Program-made: the position numbers and the translations under genes
In this document: positions 1 through 9,000 of the stretch, in pieces
How the letters are laid out: the number at the start of each line of letters is the position of its first letter
Numbering within the stretch: the stretch's first letter is position 1
Assembly (NCBI GenBank): GCA_905221035.1
Contig: CAJNBP010000013.1
Span: 1-41,099 of the forward strand
Source of the DNA: a bacterium
GTDB taxonomy: Bacteria; Bacillota; Bacilli; Lactobacillales; Streptococcaceae
Reading direction: 5' to 3'
DNA: 41,099 nt
The notes under the pieces: generated by a model
Told to the model about the DNA's origin: nothing
Databases searched by the model: none
What the model saw: the letters and a program-made list of their open reading frames with translations, nothing else

Positions 1-3000
1 GAAGTTCCATTGCTGTTACCATTACCAGTGCCATTGTTATTACCTCCAGCATTGTATGGTACATATTGTTTGAATGCGTCATCTCTTGGAATTGCTAATA
101 CTTGACCTTCTTTTGTAACGATTGTTACATTTCCGTCTTTATCAATGTTAACTGCTAAATCAGTCTTACCATCTTTCGTAACTTTCATATTACCATCTTT
201 ATCGATTGTAATTTTCACTTTAGAATCTTTAGATGTGTAAATTGTATTACCTTGCTCGTCTGTTTCTTTCAAGAACTCATCAAGATTGAATTCATCTTTA
301 GAATTAATAGCACCTAACATCATGAATTGGAATTTAGCTTTTTCTTCTGGAGTAATATTTTCAAGGTCTTTTACCTCTACTTTACTCAAGTCGATATCAA
401 GATTATCTCCACCATGTTTAGATTTAGAAACAGCTTCTTTATCTTTCACTAGTTGGTCTTTAGAAATTGTTGCTGTAGAACCGTCTGGCATTGTTACTGT
501 TGCGTTTCCTTTGTCGTCTACTACTACAGTTGCGCCTGGGTTGACTGCTTCAATTGCTTTCTTAACAGCTGCTTTTTCAGCGTCTGTTAAGTTTTCTTTA
601 TCTCCAACTAATGTACGGATAGCTGGTGTTTTCACTTTAGCATTTGTTGCTTCATCAGCTAATTTTTTAGCAGGGATTACTAAGTCTGAAGCTGGGATGT
701 TAAGAACTGTGCCGTCAGCTTTCGTTACTGTTGCATTTCCTTTATCGTCTACTACTACAGTTGAACCTGGGTTGACTGCTTTAACTTTATCTTCGATTAC
801 TTCTTTCTCTTTTGGATCTAGAGAATCTGGATTTTCTACAACAGTCTTAGCTGCTGGTGTGTTTGCATCGTTACCACCATTAGGTTTTGTAGCATCGCCT
901 TCGACTTTAACTAAGTCTGTTGATGGGATAACTGAAACATTACCATCCTTCACTACAGTTGCATTTCCTTTGTCATCTACTACAACTTCAGCACCTGGAT
1001 TTGCTGCTTTAACTTTGTCTTCGATTGCTTTCTTCTCTTCTGGAGTTAAGCTATCTGGATTTGCTACTTTTGTTTTCGCTGCTGGTGTAACTGCGTTATC
1101 TTTAGAATTTGCATCTTTTTCAGATTTTGTTAAATCTGGTGCTGGGATAACTGCTGTCTTACCGTTTGGAAGCGTTACTGTTGCGTTGCCTTTGTCGTCT
1201 ACTGCTACAGTTGAACCTGGGTTGACTGCTTGAACTTTAGCTGCGATTGCTTTCTTCTCTTCTGGAGTTAGAGCATCTGGATTTGCAACTTTTGTCTTAG
1301 AAGCTGGTTTAACAATGTCATTTCCTGCTTTTGGTGCTTTTTCTGAATCTGCATTCTTCGTTAAGTCTGCCGCTGGGATGACCGCTGTCTTACCTTCTGG
1401 TGTTGTGACTGTTGCGTTTCCTTTGTCGTCTACCACTACAGTTGAACGTTCTGGATTTACTGCCGCTACTTTATCCGCGATTGCTTGTTTCTCTTCTTGA
1501 GTTAGAGCATCTGGGTTTGCTACTACAGTCTTATCGGCTGGTGTAACGATGTCGTTTCCTGCCTTCGGCTCTTTAGTTTGTGCTTTTGTCTTAGTTAAGT
1601 CTGATGCTGGGATTACAACTGGTTTACCATCTTTAGGTGTTACTGTTGCATTTCCTTTATCATCTACTACAACTTTAGCTTCTGGATTTAAGGCTGCAAG
1701 CTTGTCAGTGATTGCTTGTTTCTCATCATCAGTAAGTTTAGCTGGATCTTTCACTAAAGTCTTATCGGCTGGTTTAACTACGTTGTTACCTGCATTTGGT
1801 TTAGCTGCATCTTCCGCTGTTTTCACTAAATCAGCTGCTGGAATGATTGCTGTCTTACCTTCTGGTGTTGTGACTGTTGCGTTTCCTTCGTCGTCCACTA
1901 CAACATCAGCACCTGGGTTGACTGCTTTCACTTTATCCGCGATTTCTTTCTTAGATTTTTCTAAGTTAGTTGGATCTAAGACTGTCTTATCTGCTGGTGT
2001 GTTTATATCGTTTCCTGCATTTGGTTTAGCTGCATCTGCTTCTGTCTTCGTTAAGTCTGCCGCTGGAATTACCGCTACTTTTCCATTTTCTAATGTTACT
2101 GTTGCATTTCCTTTGTCGTCTACTACTACAGTTTTAGCTTCTGGATTTACTGCTTTAACTTTGTCTTCGATTGCTTTCTTCTCTTCTGGAGTCAGAGCAT
2201 TTGGATCTTTTACTACAGTCTTATCTGCTGGTTTAACTACATCATTTCCTGCATTTGGCTTAGTTGCGTCTTCTTTTGATTTAGTTAAGTCTCCTGCTGG
2301 AATTACTGCTGTCTTACCATCTTTAGTAACTGTTGCATTTCCTTTGTCGTCTACTGCTACAGTTGCTCCTGGATTTACTGCTGCTACTTTAGCCGCAATT
2401 GCTTTCTTTTCATCATCAGTTAATGAGTCTGGATTTGCTACCGCAGTCTTGTCAGCTGGTGTGTTCACATTGTTTCCTGCTTCTGGTTTAGCTGCGTCTG
2501 CTTCTGTTTTCACTAAATCAGCTGCTGGAATTGTTGCAGTAGTTCCATCTTTTAGAGTTACTGTTGCATTTCCATCTTTGTCGAATACAACTTTTTCAGC
2601 ATTTGGATTTACCGCTTTGATTGCATCTGTAACCTTAGCTTTATCCGCATCTGTTAAAGCATCTGGATCTTTCACAACTACTTTGTCAGCTGGTGTGTTC
2701 ACTTTATTTCCTGCATTTGGTTTAGCTGCGTCTGCTTCTGTTTTCACTAAGTCAGTTGCTGGAATTGTTGCTGATTTACCACCTTTCAATGTAACTGTTG
2801 CATTTCCTTTATCATCTACAAATACTGCTTTAGCATCTGGATTTACTGCTTTAACTTTAGCTTCGATTGCTTTCTTCTCTTCTGGAGTTAGAGCATCTGG
2901 TTTTGCTACTACAGTCTTATCTGCTGGTTTATTAATGTTGTTTCCAGCTTTTTCGTTAGCAGCTTCTGCTTCTGTTTTCACTAAATCGTCTTTTGGAATT

Positions 3001-6000
3001 ACTACAGTCTTACCATCTTTAGTTGTTACTGTTGCATTTCCTTTGTCATCTACGAATACAGTTGTTCCATCTGCTGGCGGGTTAACTTCTTTAACTTTAG
3101 CTGTGATTGCATCTTTCTCTTCTTTAGTTAGAGCATCTGGATTTTTCACTAAAGTTTTATCCGCTGGTTTCTTAACTGCATCTTGTTTAGCTGGATCTAG
3201 TAAATCTGCTTTTGGTTTAACTAAATCTGCTGCTGGAATTGTTGCAATGTTACCTTCTTTAGTCTTAACTGTAGCATTTCCTTTATCGTCAAATACTACT
3301 TCAGCATCTGGATTTACTGCTTTAATTTTCTTCTCAACTTTTTCAAGCTCTTTAGCAGTTAATTTAGCTGGATCTTTCACTAATACTTTATCTGCTGGAG
3401 TATTTACTTTGTTACCAGCATTTGCTGTATTCTTATCAGCTTCAGTCTTCACTAAATCATTTACTGGAATTGTAGCTGTTTGTCCGTCTGGAGTTGTTAC
3501 CGTTGCGTTTCCTTTGTCGTCCACGTATACAGATGCTCCTGGGTTAACTACTGCAACTCTGTCTTTGATTGCTTTGATGTCTTCAGGAGTTAAGTTGTCT
3601 TTATTGTTCACTAACTCTCTGTCAGCTGGTTTGTTGATGACGTTACCTGCTTTTGGATCTGTTAATTCTTCATCTGCAGTTTTCACTAAATCATCCGCTG
3701 GAATTACTGCTGTTTTTCCTTCTGGAGTTGTTACAGTCGCATTTCCTTTATCATCAACTACTACTGTTGCTCCTGGGTTAACTTCTTGAACCTTAGCTTT
3801 AATTGCTTCTTTTTCAGGCTCTGTTAAAGCATCTTTATTAGCAACTACTGTTTCATCGATAGGTTTCTTAATCGCATCTTGTTTAGCTGCGTTTTCTAAG
3901 TCTTCTTTAGCATTTGATTTCACTAAATCAGAAGCTGGGATTGTTGCTGTAGTCTTAGTTCCATCTGGATTTGTTACAGTTACTGTTACATTTCCTTTGT
4001 CGTCTACTACTACTTCAGCACCTGGATTTACTGATTCTACAGCTCTTTGAATAGCATCTTTAACATCTTTTGGTAATGTTGCATTTGGATCATTCAATAC
4101 TGCTGGATCTACAAGTGCTTTTTCAGCTGGAGTATTTACTTTGTTTCCTGCTGATGGAGTTTCTTTAGCTGCTGGATCTTTCAATAAGTCTTCAACTGGG
4201 ATTGTTGCTGTCTTACCGTCTGGTGTTGTAACTGTTGCATTTCCTTTATCGTCAACGAATACAGTTGCACCTGGATTTACTGATTCTACAGCTTTTTGAA
4301 TTTTAGCTTTAACTTCGTCTTTCTTATCTCCAGTTAAATCTGCTGGTGTTGCTGAAACTTTATCTGCTGGTTTGTTGATGTTGTTTCCTGCGTTTACACC
4401 TTCAGCTTCTTCTGCAGTTTTCACTAGGTCAGATGCTGGAATTACTTCAGTTTTACCGTCTGGTGTTGTGACTGTTGCATTTCCTTTTTCATCTACAACT
4501 ACTGTTGTATTTTCTGGATTTACTTTTGCTACAGCTGCTTTGATTGCATCTTTTTCAGCTTGAGTTAATTTAGCTGGGTTCTTAACAAGTGTTTTGTCTG
4601 CTGGTTTCTTAACTGCATCTTGTTTTTCTGGGTTAGTTAAGTCAGCATTTGTTTTCGCTAAGTCTGATGCTGGGATTGTTGCTACAGCTCCGTCTTTCGT
4701 TGTTACTGTTGCGTTTCCTTTTTCATCAAATACTACTTTAGCATCTGGATTTACTGCTTTGATTTTTTCAGCAATTTTTTCCTTATCTTCAGTTGTTAAT
4801 GCAGCTGGGTTTTCTACAACTACTTTATCTGCTGGAGTATTTACTTTGTTTCCTGCATTTGGAGTTTCTTTAGCTGCTGGATCTTTTACTAAGTCTTCAA
4901 CTGGGATTGTTGCTGTTTTACCATCTGGAGTAGATACTGTTGCATTTCCTTTGTCGTCAACGAATACTTTAGCTTCTGGGTTTACTGCTTCTACTTTAGC
5001 TTTGATTGCTTTGATGTCTTCAGGAGTTAAGGCATCTTTGTTTGCAGATACTTTATCAGCTGGTTTGTTTACGTTGTTTCCTGCTTTAGCATCTTTAGCT
5101 TCTTCTGGAGATTTCACTAAGTCAGTTACTGGAATTGTTGCTGTTTGTCCGTCTGGTGTAACTACAGTTGCGTTTCCTTTTTCGTCTACTACTACTGTTG
5201 CACCTGGATTTACTGCTTCTACTTTAGCTTTGATTGCTTCAATGTTTTCAGGAGTTAAGGCATCTTTATCAGCTACTACTTTGTCTGCTGGTTTGTTGAT
5301 GTTGTTTCCTGCTTTAGCAGTTTCTTTATCAGCTTCTGTTTTCACTAAGTCAGCTTTCGGAATTACTACAGTTTTACCACTTGGTGTTGTTACTGTTGCA
5401 TTTCCTTTTTCATCAACTACTACTGTTGAACCTGGGTTAACTGCTTGTACAGCTGCCTTAATAGCATCTTTAGCTTCTTGTGGTAAATCTTGATCAGCTG
5501 CTACTTTTACTGGGTCAACGACTACTTTGTCTGCTGGTTTGTTTACAGCATCTTGTTTCGCTGGGTCAGCTAAGTCAGCTTTAGGTTTTACTAAATCGCT
5601 CGCTGGAATTGTTGCTGTTTTGCCTTCTGGTGTTGTTACTGTTGCATTTCCTTTTTCGTCAAATACTACATCAGCACCTGGGTTTACAGCTTGGATTTTA
5701 GCTTTAATAGCTTCTTTATCTTTATCTGTTAATGCAGCTGGGTTTTCTACCACTACTCTATCTGCTGGAGTGTTTACTTGGTTTCCACCAGTTACATTAT
5801 CTTTGTCAGTTGGAGCTTTTACTAATTCGCTTACTGGAATTGTTGCTGTTTTTCCTTCTGGTGTTGTTACAGTCGCGTTTCCTTTTTCATCAACTACTAC
5901 TGTTGCACCTGGGTTTACTGCTTCAACTGCTGCTTTGATTTTAGCGATTTCTTCTGGTGTTTTAACTGCATCTTTGTCTGCTACTTGTACTCTGTCCGCT

Positions 6001-9000
6001 GGGTTGTTGATGTTATTACCAGCTTTTGGATTAGTTTTTTCGTCAGCACCTTTAACTAAATCATCAGCATCGATTACTGCAGTTTTTCCTCCTGGTGTTG
6101 TTACTGTTGCATTTCCTTTTTCGTCAACTGTTACAACTGCACCTGGATTTACTGCTTTAACTTTGTCTTCGATTGCTCTTTTCTCATCTGGTGTTAAAGC
6201 ATTTTTATTTGCTACAACAGTTTGTGAGTTTGGTTTGTTGATGTCATCTCCACCGTTTGCTTTCTTAGCATCTTCTGGTGTTTTGAATAAGTCTGATGCT
6301 GGAATTGTTGCTACAGTACCATTTGGAAGAGCTACTGTTGCATTTCCTTCATCGTCATATTGAACTTTAGCATCTGGTCCATTTAATTTTTTCAGTTTTT
6401 CAGTTGCTTTATCTCGATCAGCTGGGTTTGTTGCATCACCAACTACTTTATCTGCTGGCTTACGAATTCCTGTATTAGCTGAATCAGGATTTGCTGCACC
6501 TTCTAATGTACGTACTAATTCTGCTGCTGGGAATCCTGCTGTGTGTCCATCTGGAGTTGAAACAGTTACTGTTCCGTTATCATCCATTGTTACTACTGAG
6601 TTAGGGTTAACATCACGAACAGCTTGTTTGATTTTTTCTTTTTCAGCATCTGTTAAGGCCGCAGGATTTTTAACGATAACTTTATCCACTGGACGGTTAA
6701 TGTTGTTACCACCACCTGGGTTATCTAAGTCAGCCGCAGATTTCGTTAAATCAGCTTGTTTTAATGTTTCTGGAGCTTTTTCTGGGTATGTTACTACCGC
6801 ACTTCCATCTGGTTTAACTTCTACAGTTGCACCTGGGTTTACAGCTTCGATAGCTTTTTTAAGTTTATCTTGTTCATCACCATCTAGATTTGTTGGATTT
6901 TTAGCAACTAATTTGTTAGCTGGTACACGTGCAGAGTTGATTGCTTTAATTGCTTGTGCAGCAGCATCTTTAACTTTATCAACGTCAGCATTTTTCTTAG
7001 CACCAGTGATTGCCGCATCTGTTGCTGCTTTAATATCATCTACTTCTTTTTTAAGTTTTTCTTTAGCTGCATCAGATAATGTATTGTCATCTTGAATAGC
7101 TTGTTTTTTAGCGTCTGCTTCATCTGCTACTGCTTCTTTAGCAGTTGTTTTTTTGTTAGCTGGTGGATTTACTTTAGATACTTTATCAACACCGTTATCT
7201 TTAGCTTTATCTACTTCAGCTTGAGCTGTTTTAGCTGCTTCTGGAGTTGCTTCTTTATTAGGTTGAGCGTTAATCGCATCTGTTGCTGTTTTCGCTAATC
7301 CTTTAGCTTCTTCTTTAGCTGCATCTTTTTCTTCTTTTGTTAAGTCTGTACGATCGTCGATTTGTTTTTCTTTTTTAGCTAATTCATCAGCTACTGCTTT
7401 TAGAGCATTTTCTTTCGCGATTGGGTTTACAGTCTTAACGTCTGCTACACCTTTATTTTTAGCTGTATCTACTGCATCTTGAGCTGTTTTAGCTTCTGCT
7501 GCTGTTGGTTTATTATCAGGTTGTTTAGTAATTTCAGCTAACTGTGCATCTGCTAATTTCTTAGCTTCTTCTTTAGCAGCAGCTTTTTCTTTGTCTGATA
7601 AGTCTTTACGTCCCTCAAGTTCTGCATTCTTAGCTTTTAACTCATCAGCGATTGCTTGTTTAGCTTTTTCTTTCGCTACTGGGTTTACTTTCGCTACAGC
7701 ATCAGTACCTTCAGTTTTAGAGGCAGTAACAGCGTCGTTATTTGTGGCTTCATCAATTTTATCTAATGCTGCTTGTTTTCCTTCGTTTACTTTAGCAATA
7801 GCTTTATCTTTTTCAGCTTGTGTTAAGTTATCATTACCATTAATAGCTGCGATTTGGTCATTTGCTTTGTTAGTAACTGCATCGATAGCTGGTTGTTTGT
7901 CTAATTTTGCAACTTTATCTACTGGAATCGTATCTTTAGAACCATCTTTATAAGTTACTACTAAGTTAGTGCCATCTTGAGTTACAGAATCAACAGCTTT
8001 CTTAACGTTTTCTGGAGTAACTGCTTCATCTTTATTGATGTTCTTATCTTTATTTTTCTTAGAGAATTCTAATTGAAGATTTTTCTTAACATTTACCAAA
8101 TCATCAGGAGTCAGATTAGCGGTATTTGTTACAACAATTTTATTCGCATCATCTAATGCTTTAACATCATATTTAGCTGTTTGAGCTTTTAAGACAATTC
8201 TGAATGCACCTGGGTCAGTTGCATATGAAGAACCAGTCGCATTATTGGAAATATCTTTTCCATCTGTATCTGTTGCTGTTGCGTAACGTGTTACAATTGG
8301 GAATTCGCCATTTTCATCCGTTGGGAATTTATTAGCAGCTAATCCTGGTGTTTCTTTAGAATAATTTCCTTTAATATGAACAACTGCAGGATTTTCTGCT
8401 GTCGCTGGTGTTTCTGTAGAGATTTTTTCTACTGTTGATTCATACTCGTTATCTAAAACGTTAGGATTTGTTGCATCTTTAGCTGGTTGCTCTACATTAC
8501 CACCACGGTTAATTGTCGCTGAAACTACTTTTCCATTATCATCTGTAAATTTAACTGGAATATCGAAATCTTCATTTGCATATACATATACATCTTTTTT
8601 ACCGTCTACAGAATATGGGATTTTCACTTCTGGAGCATCATTTTTACGTACAATTACTTTATAAGTGTATTCTGCTGATTCTTTACCTTGGCTATCTACA
8701 GCTTTGTAAATAACAGTATGTTCTCCTGCTTCTGAAGTGTCAATTCCAGTAACATTTGTATTTCCGTCAACTGATACTACACGAACGTGACCTTTATCAC
8801 CAAGTGTTGCATTTTGATCATCTTCATGGTCTGTTACTTTCACAAGAGCTAATAAATCAGCTTTAGTAATCGTTGTTTCTGTAGGAACTGTTTTTTCATT
8901 TTGGTTTTCTACTACCGGTGCGACTACTGGTGCTTCGTTCGTAACAGGATAAGATGTTTTTCCTAAGTATGTTCCTTTTGTTGCTCCACCATTGTGAGGA

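Noticed and set aside
286..6363. Long plus-strand ORFs (e.g. 286-1233, 1549-3789, 5527-6363) antisense to the surface protein array
   Set aside because: They are mirror frames of the repeat array on the other strand. They have no SD sites and repeat with the same 233-bp period.
410..6929. Regular spacing suggesting a CRISPR array
   Set aside because: The unit is about 233 bp, coding and diverged, with none of the short identical repeats and unique spacers of CRISPR.
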